Assembly: GCA_002394335.1 (NCBI GenBank)
Contig: DGTP01000010.1
Coordinates: 1 to 15,515, forward strand
Length of the DNA: 15,515 nt
Direction of reading: 5' to 3'
From: Bacteroidales bacterium UBA4333
GTDB taxonomy: Bacteria > Bacteroidota > Bacteroidia > Bacteroidales > Paludibacteraceae
This document shows positions 5,302 through 12,260 of this stretch, piece by piece (the stretch's first letter is position 1; every line of letters starts with the position of its first letter). The notes beneath the pieces were generated by a model. The model had not been told where the DNA came from, ran no database searches, and saw nothing but the letters and a program-made list of their open reading frames with translations. Made by a program: the position numbers and the translations under genes.

Positions 5302-7278
5302 TTATTGAACACGTGCGCCGGTAGCGTCAAAGAGTTGTCCGCCACGAAGAATAAACAACTGACCGTTGAGAAGTACCTTGGTAGTTTGTACTTGGTCACT
5401 TGGAACTTTGTCAACTCCTGTCGTTTGGTTCTCGGCGGCAATGACGCGGCGTTTCATTCCGGGAGCCGGCGCGAGCGTAGTAATGCCGCTGAGGTCTATG
5501 TATGCACGGTTAGGAGCGATAGTAACACTCGTATTATCCACCAGATAGAGTTTGTTGTTTTTCAGCACGTAAGCATCTTGCGGCACATCCATAGCCGTTT
5601 CACCAAGGTTTCCTATCAGGCCGTTAGCGGCTTGTACGTCAGCGCGAGCACCGGTCATGGTGACGGTCAGTTGGTCAGCCGTAGCCTGGAAGATATAAGG
5701 TTTGCCGGCCTCCATCGAAGCCACCTCTTCGATAGTGATTCCTTCGGAAGCATTGCCGTCCACAATGCGGTACATGGTTGCGCCCTCGATAGCCGACGAA
5801 GCACGCGGCAGACAGATCGTACCATAGTTGCCGTTGGTCACCGTGCGGGTGTACGGCTCCTCCATAACGAGCACGATGTCGGTTATGTTGAACGCTTCAC
5901 CGGAAGAGCACCCCTGAATCATCAGACGGTCTGCATTAGTAGCCGCAATAATGGCAGGTATATCCACCTTGGTCAAATCAATCACAATCTTATCCGCTGA
6001 TTTGTCATCGGCAATCGTCTCATAGATTTTGCCTGCAGCATCCCAGTTTGTGCGGACATTAACGCCATAATCGGTATGGCCTGCTTGGTGATAAACAATC
6101 ATTTGTTTATAGTCATACCAGTCTATATTATGGAATCCCTCGATATCCAGTTCGAGTGTTCCGCATACATTATCAGCCCATGAGTAACCTGTCCAAATTG
6201 AACCGTCTTTGGCTTCTGCAGCTCTGCCCTCCAGCAACTCTACTTCCGTTACATCAAAGCCACCGCCGCAAATCTCAAGGCCATACGCTTTAACAGCCTC
6301 TACTGCCAGTGTCGAAAGATACATTTCATAAACACCTTCACCTTCAATCCAAGCATTCTTGCGTGAACCGGCAAGGTTGTCATGACTGGTATTCATTGCC
6401 TTGAACTCAATGTTGGTTGCTGCGTTGGCATAATGCACTTTCAACAGATTGCCTGTCTGTGCACCTGCAAACTTGTCCGCAGCAATCTGCAAGCCGCCGT
6501 CTTCCCAAGAAACATGCTTGTTTCCATTATAAATACGGGTCTCTTTGACCAAAGTAATATCAGTGACATTAAATGCCGAGCCCGACTCTTTGTTGAATTG
6601 GAATTTCAGTGTATTTCTCTGACCTTCCTCAGCCGCAGCGATGACTGCATTCATATCCACTTGGCGCAGATCAACCACGATCTTGTCATTGTATTTGGCG
6701 ATTGCTCCTTCCGGCACTTTTGCTCCTTCTCTGTCAAACTGGCTTAAGATATTTACTACGAAATCCGAGCGGTCTGCTTCATGGTAAATAACCATCTCTT
6801 TGTACCGGCTCCAATCGATTGCTTCACCGTCAAGGTAAAGCTCCATGGTACTCCAACTGTTCGCCCAGAAATAGCCTGTCCAGATGGTAGTTTTCTCTTT
6901 GAGCTCTGCTTTGCCGTCCACGAGGTCCACAGAGGTGCAGTGGAAATTTTCCCCAATGATTTGAAGACCATGTGCTTGGATATCCGCAACGGCTTTCGGG
7001 GTAAGGAACTGCTCCAGCGAACCGTCGCCGCTAATCCCTTTGGAACACGAGCCTGCAATATGTTGCCATACGCCAATAACTTTGAACTCGACACCATCCG
7101 TAGCACCGGTGTAGGTCATTACAATCTTGTCACCGGCTTTGGCATCGGCGAACTTCTCTGCTTCCAAGTTCAGCGGAGTGTCCCATGTAACAGCATGGTC
7201 ACCTGTAAACAGGTTGGTTGCATTCGCGTTGAACAAGATAGTTAACGCGAAAAACATAAATAATGAAATTTTCTTCAT
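5302..7278 (-). CDS. secreted multi-module protein with duplicated A/B modules and a C-terminal sorting-like tail; function unknown
   Basis: The 658 residues start at 7278 with a Sec signal (MKKISLFMFFALTILFNANA, cleaved about residue 20) nearly identical in its start to the paralogue's. A Met 39 bp upstream is in frame, but its extra residues are encoded by the intercistronic hairpin. Order: half A1 (about 22-122), half B1 (131-244, WTGYFWANSWSTMELY), A2 (248-351, HVSWEDGGLQI), B2 (360-471, WTGYSWADN), then a beta domain common in Bacteroidales secreted proteins (about 478-600, with NGNYGTICLPRAS and AGKPYIF), and a tail (about 634-658, LNGQLFILRGGQLFDATGAR) matching that of the 284-residue protein. 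No catalytic motif is evident. By context it may bind fructan outside the cell or at its surface. Confidence 0.88.
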   Translation of the reverse strand: MKKISLFMFFALTILFNANATNLFTGDHAVTWDTPLNLEAEKFADAKAGDKIVMTYTGATDGVEFKVIGVWQHIAGSCSKGISGDGSLEQFLTPKAVADIQAHGLQIIGENFHCTSVDLVDGKAELKEKTTIWTGYFWANSWSTMELYLDGEAIDWSRYKEMVIYHEADRSDFVVNILSQFDREGAKVPEGAIAKYNDKIVVDLRQVDMNAVIAAAEEGQRNTLKFQFNKESGSAFNVTDITLVKETRIYNGNKHVSWEDGGLQIAADKFAGAQTGNLLKVHYANAATNIEFKAMNTSHDNLAGSRKNAWIEGEGVYEMYLSTLAVEAVKAYGLEICGGGFDVTEVELLEGRAAEAKDGSIWTGYSWADNVCGTLELDIEGFHNIDWYDYKQMIVYHQAGHTDYGVNVRTNWDAAGKIYETIADDKSADKIVIDLTKVDIPAIIAATNADRLMIQGCSSGEAFNITDIVLVMEEPYTRTVTNGNYGTICLPRASSAIEGATMYRIVDGNASEGITIEEVASMEAGKPYIFQATADQLTVTMTGARADVQAANGLIGNLGETAMDVPQDAYVLKNNKLYLVDNTSVTIAPNRAYIDLSGITTLAPAPGMKRRVIAAENQTTGVDKVPSDQVQTTKVLLNGQLFILRGGQLFDATGARVQ

Positions 7279-7296
7279 AATATTTTTAACATTTGT

Positions 7297-7331
7297 GGGC
7301 AATGAGCAGACACCCAAGCTGCTCCTTGCCC
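7297..7331 (-). other. strong intercistronic hairpin after the endo-GH32 gene
   Basis: Two 6-bp stems (GGGCAA/TTGCCC and GAGCAG/CTGCTC) stack across one mismatch and close a 9-nt loop. The structure begins 7 bp past the GH32 stop and ends 18 bp before the next start. No T-run follows on the minus strand, so it is more likely a partial terminator or a 3' stabiliser of the susC-to-GH32 segment than a full stop. Confidence 0.6.
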
Positions 7332-7337
7332 GGTTGA

Positions 7338-8984
7338 TTAATATTGTTTGATTTGAATATCCTTGACAGTCATGCCACCCTCATAGCAGTTGACAGACCA
7401 GCAGTTGCGCTGGATGCCATATATACGCTGAGTATATGCCACGATATCGTTGATATACATGACGAGGACGGAGTTATCGGTATAGATATCGATCTTATAG
7501 GTATTGTCCTCGGGTGTGGTGAAGGCATAACTTCCGCCGCCCTTGAGTTCCCATTTGCCCTGCTCTTCCTCAAAACGGATGAAATGCTTGTCGCCATCCG
7601 GGCAAACCATGATAGAATAGTATTTCTCGTAGGTCTTGTCGCCTTCTTGACGGTCGCCACGGACAAAGGAGATACCGAAACGGCCGGCTTTGTCTGTTGT
7701 GGTAACGGTCATAGAGAGGTGGTTGTGGTAGCCGAGGGTGCTGAACATCACAGAACTATAGGCGTTCATTGTATAAATGCCTTCCCCGATAGTCAGATTG
7801 CCTTCCTCTTCGCCCCATTTCTTCACCACTTTGACTTCTTTGGCAACATTGTATTTCTCGCGGATAGCAGGCACTTCGGCGAGATAGAGTGTACCATCCT
7901 CCCGTTGAACCAGTTTGTGGGCTACGAGAGAGCCTCCCCATTTGGGTTCGGCATCGGCAGATATGTCGGTATTGTCTTTATTGCGACGCTCCGGGCACCA
8001 TCCCCACATATAACGGTCAGTGCCGTTGGAAGCAGTGTTCCCTGCATAGAATGCACGGCAGTCGAGCGCCCCTTCTTTAGAGTCCGGCCAGTTAGGATTG
8101 GTAGCCGCTTTAAGCTCGTCTATCGTGCGTCCTTTGAGATAGTGGACCCGGCGCTCGAAAGCGGACATATCGCTGTAGGTAAGATACCACCAATCGCCCA
8201 TCTTAAAGACATTCGGACACTCCAGGAAGCGATCCCAGATCATCTTGGAGAACTTGCCTTTATGCGTCCATGTCTTGAGATCGGCAGATGTAAACTCGGC
8301 GAAACAACCGTCTTTCTCCTCCGAACGCGAACCGGCAGGCATCGGTTTCGTTGCTACGATCATGTGCCAGCCGTCGTCCATGCGCCAGATATAGGGATCG
8401 CGGAAATTGAGGGTGCTATAACCATAATCCGCACCACGGAGACGGAAGAGCGGGTCTTTGGTCCAGGTCTTGAAATCAGGACTGGTGGCTCTCATGACCA
8501 CCTGACGGTCTTCGTCGGCTGCCGGTTTATAGCGCTCGCCGGTGTAATAGATATAATACAGTTTCTCGCTTTCGTCATAAATGATACAGCCTGTACCGAG
8601 GGCAGCGTCCTGTTCTCCTGCCATGCCGAACGGAAGAACTTCTCCCATAGGAGAATAAGTAGCTGCATCCTTGGTGCGCAGCCCCCACAAGGGGTGGAAG
8701 GTTTGCTCCAGGTTCTGCTCGTAATTGTGGAGATAAAGGATCTTGAACTCCTGCTCTACCGGATCATAAAACGGAAGAGGGTCGCCTACCGAACCTACCG
8801 AAGGCTTGTAATAGGTTGTACTCGTTCCCTCGTCCGAGGCGTCAAAGTACGCGGTAGAAATATCCCAGTCTTTTTGCTCCTGCGGGATGTTCTCCCGGCA
8901 AGACGAAAGGAATAAGGAGCAAGGAATAAGGAATAAGGAGCAATATGCCTTAACGAAATTTATTGCTTTCATATTACGTTTCAT
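7338..8984 (-). CDS. GH32 lipoprotein of the BT1760 type, probable surface endo-levanase
   Basis: A divergent GH32 enzyme of 548 residues. The usual WMNDPNG motif is replaced by SVGDPLPFYD with the presumed nucleophile Asp68. The other two motifs are intact: NFRDP (Asp196) and LECP (Glu255). This form, with a C-terminal domain of the former DUF4975 type (about 370-548), is what I recall for B. thetaiotaomicron BT1760, an endo-acting levanase on the cell surface. The signal peptide ends in a lipobox (LFLSSC, Cys29). The start is ambiguous: Met5 at 8972 (MKAINFVKAYCSLF) aligns with the start of the upstream gene (MKAKYIIKACLSLL) and may be the real one. It sits 39 bp after the SGBP gene. Endo-levanase activity is inferred. 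Confidence 0.88.
   Translation of the reverse strand: MKRNMKAINFVKAYCSLFLIPCSLFLSSCRENIPQEQKDWDISTAYFDASDEGTSTTYYKPSVGSVGDPLPFYDPVEQEFKILYLHNYEQNLEQTFHPLWGLRTKDAATYSPMGEVLPFGMAGEQDAALGTGCIIYDESEKLYYIYYTGERYKPAADEDRQVVMRATSPDFKTWTKDPLFRLRGADYGYSTLNFRDPYIWRMDDGWHMIVATKPMPAGSRSEEKDGCFAEFTSADLKTWTHKGKFSKMIWDRFLECPNVFKMGDWWYLTYSDMSAFERRVHYLKGRTIDELKAATNPNWPDSKEGALDCRAFYAGNTASNGTDRYMWGWCPERRNKDNTDISADAEPKWGGSLVAHKLVQREDGTLYLAEVPAIREKYNVAKEVKVVKKWGEEEGNLTIGEGIYTMNAYSSVMFSTLGYHNHLSMTVTTTDKAGRFGISFVRGDRQEGDKTYEKYYSIMVCPDGDKHFIRFEEEQGKWELKGGGSYAFTTPEDNTYKIDIYTDNSVLVMYINDIVAYTQRIYGIQRNCWSVNCYEGGMTVKDIQIKQY
8908..8944. repeat. GGAATAAGGAGCAA tandem microrepeat inside a signal-peptide coding region
   Basis: On the plus strand, GGAATAA, GGAGCAA, GGAATAA, GGAATAA, GGAGCAA follow each other as near-perfect heptamers. 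On the coding strand they specify the hydrophobic core of the GH32 signal peptide (CSLFLIPCSLFLSSC, itself a visible repeat). The upstream SGBP gene has a decayed version at the same place (10376-10396). Confidence 0.6.
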
Positions 8985-9023
8985 TTTTAGTCTTTTGTCT
9001 TTACTCTTTTAAAGGAGCGGTCT

Positions 9024-10424
9024 TTACTTCCCCTTTAGATAATTAAATGCGTTTTCTGTTATCTTGGCTACGTTTGCGTGGTAGTATTCCGTACCGTCAG
9101 CCCCTGCAACGGAATACCAGTCGTAGCAACCGGAACCGATACAGATGATTGCTCCGTGCTCCGAGGTGCGCGGGTACTCCCATGCCACTACGGCGTCTGC
9201 TCCTCCGGCGATATCCACGGCACCGGTCTTCTCATGGAAGACATTGCGATCGGCATATCCTCCCCAGTCAGAACCAATATGGTATTGTGCCGTGGAGTTG
9301 GTAATCCGATAGCCTGCGTCACAGGTATAGACATGGTCCGGTGCGTCTGTGTTCATGAGCAGATTCTGCCACAGTGCATGATCCGTATGGCCGGTGATAG
9401 CAAACTCCCACGGACCGCCGACGGTCTCCGCTTCTGCTTCTTTCTGTCCCCAGCAGTTATTGGGGAAACACTCTGCTTCACCCAGATAATACGGCAAGTT
9501 GACCGCATACCGTGTGAGCAGGAACGAACCTCCGGCATGGTAGAATTCTTTGAGTCTGTCCAAAGTCATGACGTCCACTGCCTCCGGGGCATTGGTTTCA
9601 AAAGCAGTTTTGCCTTCCAGTCCGCCGTCCTTGTGGAAATGCCACCAGATAACCTTCAGATCATCCGTCTTGACACGACCGGCAGCAAAAGCAGCGAAAG
9701 AGGCATAGTCGGAGTTCTCTACATTACTCAAGAGCCATGTTACCGCCTCCTGCTCTTCCGGGTTGAGTTGCGCAACGGTTTCGGCAAGCCCCAGATAGAG
9801 CACTACCGGATTAGCTTTCTCTTTGACGGTAACGGTATAAGTAGCCGAAGCAGTGTTATAATCCACCTTGAACTCCACAGGATCGGTAAAGTCGCACGGT
9901 ACGCCGGAAGCCGGAGTGAGGGTCGCCCCCTCTGTGGTCTTAACGGTCGGAACGAGTGCCTTCACATCCGTACCAATAGGTACGGAAACGGATATTGTGT
10001 GTGCCTCTTGGTCAATGATTCCGATATATTCGTCATTCAACACAAAAGACAGGATACGCGCTTCGTCATGCTTCACCGTCAGTTTATAGTCCTGAAACAC
10101 ATTGCCGTTCACCACATGCAATACAACAGGGGTATTGAGATTCACTTTGTCCCCCGCTTTATAGTTGGCTGTAGCTCCGGCGGAGAGATCCAGTCTGGTG
10201 ATTGTCATGAGTTGATCCTCATGCACCTCCGGAACTGCCACCACCACGGTGCGGGCGGCATGATCAATAGTGCCTACAAACTCATTGTCCAGCTCCAACG
10301 CCTCTATCAGGCAATCGCCGGAGACATTAAAAGAGCTATCCTGCTTGCTGCAAGAGGCAAAGAACAAGAATCCGGGAACAAGGAGTAAGGACAAACAAGC
10401 CTTAATGATATATTTTGCTTTCAT
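9024..10424 (-). CDS. DUF4960-type surface glycan-binding lipoprotein (SGBP, BT1761-like)
   Basis: A 466-residue lipoprotein (lipobox FFASC, Cys25) in the third position after susC and susD, where the surface glycan-binding protein of a PUL normally sits. It has two tandem beta domains of about 80 residues (36-118 and 121-201), whose starts align (LDNEFVGTIDHAARTVVVAV and LNDEYIGIIDQEAHTISVSV). A larger domain follows (about 206-464), with LKEFYHAGGSFLLTRY, GHTDHALW and YPRTSEHGAIICIGSGCYDW. I assign the large domain to DUF4960 from memory. Its HAGGSFLL and GAIICIGSG strands recall ThuA or glutamine-amidotransferase-like folds, without a catalytic set I can name. The expected role is to capture levan for the neighbouring endo-GH32 and SusCD. 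The DUF name is likely, the ligand inferred. Confidence 0.82.
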   Translation of the reverse strand: MKAKYIIKACLSLLLVPGFLFFASCSKQDSSFNVSGDCLIEALELDNEFVGTIDHAARTVVVAVPEVHEDQLMTITRLDLSAGATANYKAGDKVNLNTPVVLHVVNGNVFQDYKLTVKHDEARILSFVLNDEYIGIIDQEAHTISVSVPIGTDVKALVPTVKTTEGATLTPASGVPCDFTDPVEFKVDYNTASATYTVTVKEKANPVVLYLGLAETVAQLNPEEQEAVTWLLSNVENSDYASFAAFAAGRVKTDDLKVIWWHFHKDGGLEGKTAFETNAPEAVDVMTLDRLKEFYHAGGSFLLTRYAVNLPYYLGEAECFPNNCWGQKEAEAETVGGPWEFAITGHTDHALWQNLLMNTDAPDHVYTCDAGYRITNSTAQYHIGSDWGGYADRNVFHEKTGAVDIAGGADAVVAWEYPRTSEHGAIICIGSGCYDWYSVAGADGTEYYHANVAKITENAFNYLKGK

Positions 10425-10439
10425 AATACTTTACTCTCT

Positions 10440-10500
10440 AAATAATTAAATGGTAAATGACCAAATGATAAAATGATCAAATAATAAAATGATTTTACCA
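10440..10500. repeat. ATCATTTK octamer microrepeat in the susD-SGBP gap
   Basis: On the minus strand the gap reads as about seven degenerate octamers (ATCATTTT, ATTATTTG, ATCATTTT, ATCATTTG, then TCATTTA, CCATTTA, ATTATTTA). It begins in the last susD codons and fills most of the 70-bp gap. The element shares TCATTTACCATT with the repeat at 1541-1590. Confidence 0.55.
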
Positions 10501-12222
10501 GCCTCCTATATTTTGTGTATAATGTCCGTTGGAAGCAGAAATCTGCTCATGCGGGATGGGGAGGTATTCGTTCTTATTGGCGGTAAAATGGGCAGAAGAG
10601 TATATACGGCAATCGTTCGCTTCTTCCCGATAGTACTTGTTGAGTACTTGTTCTGCCTCCCCCCAGCGCACGAGATCAAAAAAGCGTTCGCTCTCCATCG
10701 CCAACTCCAGACGGCGCTCCATCTTAACGCGAGCCAGTGCATTGGAATTGTCGGAATAGGGCTTGATACGGATTTTGGCTCCGTAGTTAGTGTCATAGCC
10801 GGCAAGCATCGCCGTGCTGCGCGAAGCGCGGTTACGAATCCTGTTCACGATCTCTATCGCTTCAGCGTCCTGACCTAACTGAGCCAGAGCCTCGGCACGC
10901 ATCAGCAGGACGTCCGCATAGCGCAGTACAATACGGTTCATCGGAGAACCGAACCAAAGTTTGGAACGCACCAGATAACCGCCGTCGGGATCGACATTAT
11001 GTTTCAAAGTCACATGATAACCGTACAAACCGTTGGAACGGCTCCAATCGTGGGTACGCGACATGATATATTTGGGGTTGAACATATAAGGGAATCCCGG
11101 AATTCCTATTGTCAGCCAAAGACGCGGATCTGCGGTCTCGGTAGCGGCATTGAAATCTTCGTCATTGAAATTCTCTATATACGGCAGCCCTTCATTATTG
11201 GTACGGAAGGCATTGACGAGGTTCTGGCTCGGCTTGTAAAAGTCACAACCGCCGTCTGTCACACCTTCAATACCCGGAACCATAAGACCGTACGACCAGT
11301 TGCAGTTACCGAGGTTTGTTCCATCATTCACCGAATACTGCATTGCCCAGATACTCTCTATACCGTTTTCGTACTCCGGTTCCGGACGGAAGTTATTATG
11401 AAAATCCGCTTCCAGTCCATAGCCGCCTGCGGTATAAATCGACTCTTCCGTATAGTCCAATACTTTGCCGAGGTCTTCCCTATTGACAGAAGTCACTGTA
11501 TGGCTGGAAGGATCGTCCTGACGGTAGGCTTTATAAAGATACACTTTCGCCAGCAGAGCAGCTGCAGCAGCACGGGTGGGACGCCCCTTGTCCGCCTGCA
11601 ACACCGGCAGTGCATTGAAAGCGAACTCCAGATCATTGGCAATCACCTGCCAAGCCTCATCGTTGGTGAACTCCGTGTTGGTAAGGTTGTTATAATCCTC
11701 CTGCGACATATTCGATTTTATCACAAAGGGGATATTCTTATATAGTCTTTTCAAGAGAAAATGCCCGTACGCACGCAGGAACTTCATCTCCCCAAGACGC
11801 TGTTCTTTGAGTTCGTAAGAGCTATCCATCGCATCGAGGGCGTCTATAGCTGTATTCACACGGCTCAGACAGTTGTACAGGCGTTTCCACATATCATTGA
11901 TATTCCAGTTGGTAGTCATTATTCCCTGGCTGATCTCCAACTGGTGGAATACATCGCCGTCGTTTTCCGCAATACCACCTTTGTAGGCGTCGTCCGAACG
12001 CACATCATAATTCCACATACTGAAGGAAGAGTTCACATCTTCCGCCGACATAAAAATGGCATAGGCGGAGATCACCACATTGTCTATATACTGCGGATCA
12101 TTCACTTGCTCGCCGCTCAATATCCCCTGAGGTACAGACTGATCAAGAAAACTGTCGCAAGATGTAAAAAGCAAAGTACCAAGGGACAATGTACCAAGTA
12201 CTATTTTATTGAATGTTCTCAT
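10495..12222 (-). CDS. susD: SusD/RagB-family outer-membrane glycan-binding lipoprotein
   Basis: The 575-residue lid protein of the SusCD importer, lying on the cell surface over the TonB-dependent barrel and binding fructan oligosaccharides. The signal peptide ends in LFTSC (Cys22), followed by DSFLDQ, the standard SusD N-terminus with an acidic +2 residue that favours surface export. The helical TPR-like region holds LKEQRLGEMKFLRAYGHFLL (about 139-158), and the C-terminus has the family endings RFFDLVRWGEA and YLPIPHEQI. It follows susC by 38 bp. The symbol is used in the family sense. Substrate specificity is inferred from the GH32 enzymes downstream, as with BT1762. Confidence 0.96.
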   Translation of the reverse strand: MRTFNKIVLGTLSLGTLLFTSCDSFLDQSVPQGILSGEQVNDPQYIDNVVISAYAIFMSAEDVNSSFSMWNYDVRSDDAYKGGIAENDGDVFHQLEISQGIMTTNWNINDMWKRLYNCLSRVNTAIDALDAMDSSYELKEQRLGEMKFLRAYGHFLLKRLYKNIPFVIKSNMSQEDYNNLTNTEFTNDEAWQVIANDLEFAFNALPVLQADKGRPTRAAAAALLAKVYLYKAYRQDDPSSHTVTSVNREDLGKVLDYTEESIYTAGGYGLEADFHNNFRPEPEYENGIESIWAMQYSVNDGTNLGNCNWSYGLMVPGIEGVTDGGCDFYKPSQNLVNAFRTNNEGLPYIENFNDEDFNAATETADPRLWLTIGIPGFPYMFNPKYIMSRTHDWSRSNGLYGYHVTLKHNVDPDGGYLVRSKLWFGSPMNRIVLRYADVLLMRAEALAQLGQDAEAIEIVNRIRNRASRSTAMLAGYDTNYGAKIRIKPYSDNSNALARVKMERRLELAMESERFFDLVRWGEAEQVLNKYYREEANDCRIYSSAHFTANKNEYLPIPHEQISASNGHYTQNIGGW

Positions 12223-12227
12223 AATCT

Positions 12228-12260
12228 TCGAATTTTCAAATTTTCAAATTTCCAAATTTA
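12228..12260. repeat. AATTTTCA microrepeat in the susC-susD gap
   Basis: The plus strand reads AATTTTCA, AATTTTCA, AATTTCCA, AATTTA: three octamers and a partial one, ending at the last base before the susC stop codon. It takes up nearly all of the 38-bp gap, including the place where a ribosome site for susD would lie. Confidence 0.55.

Noticed and set aside
7279..7317. N-terminal extension of the 658-residue protein from an upstream in-frame ATG
   Set aside because: The extra 13 residues are encoded by the intercistronic hairpin and would bury the signal peptide. The downstream Met gives the same MKKIS start as the paralogue.
7344..8915. 523-residue frame antisense to the endo-GH32 gene
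   Set aside because: The sense strand has intact GH32 catalytic motifs and a lipoprotein signal. The antisense product resembles no family and arises because the sense codons avoid those that give antisense stops.
9078..10388. 436-residue frame antisense to the SGBP gene
   Set aside because: Shadow of the real gene; low-complexity, Ile/Arg/His-rich translation without domains.
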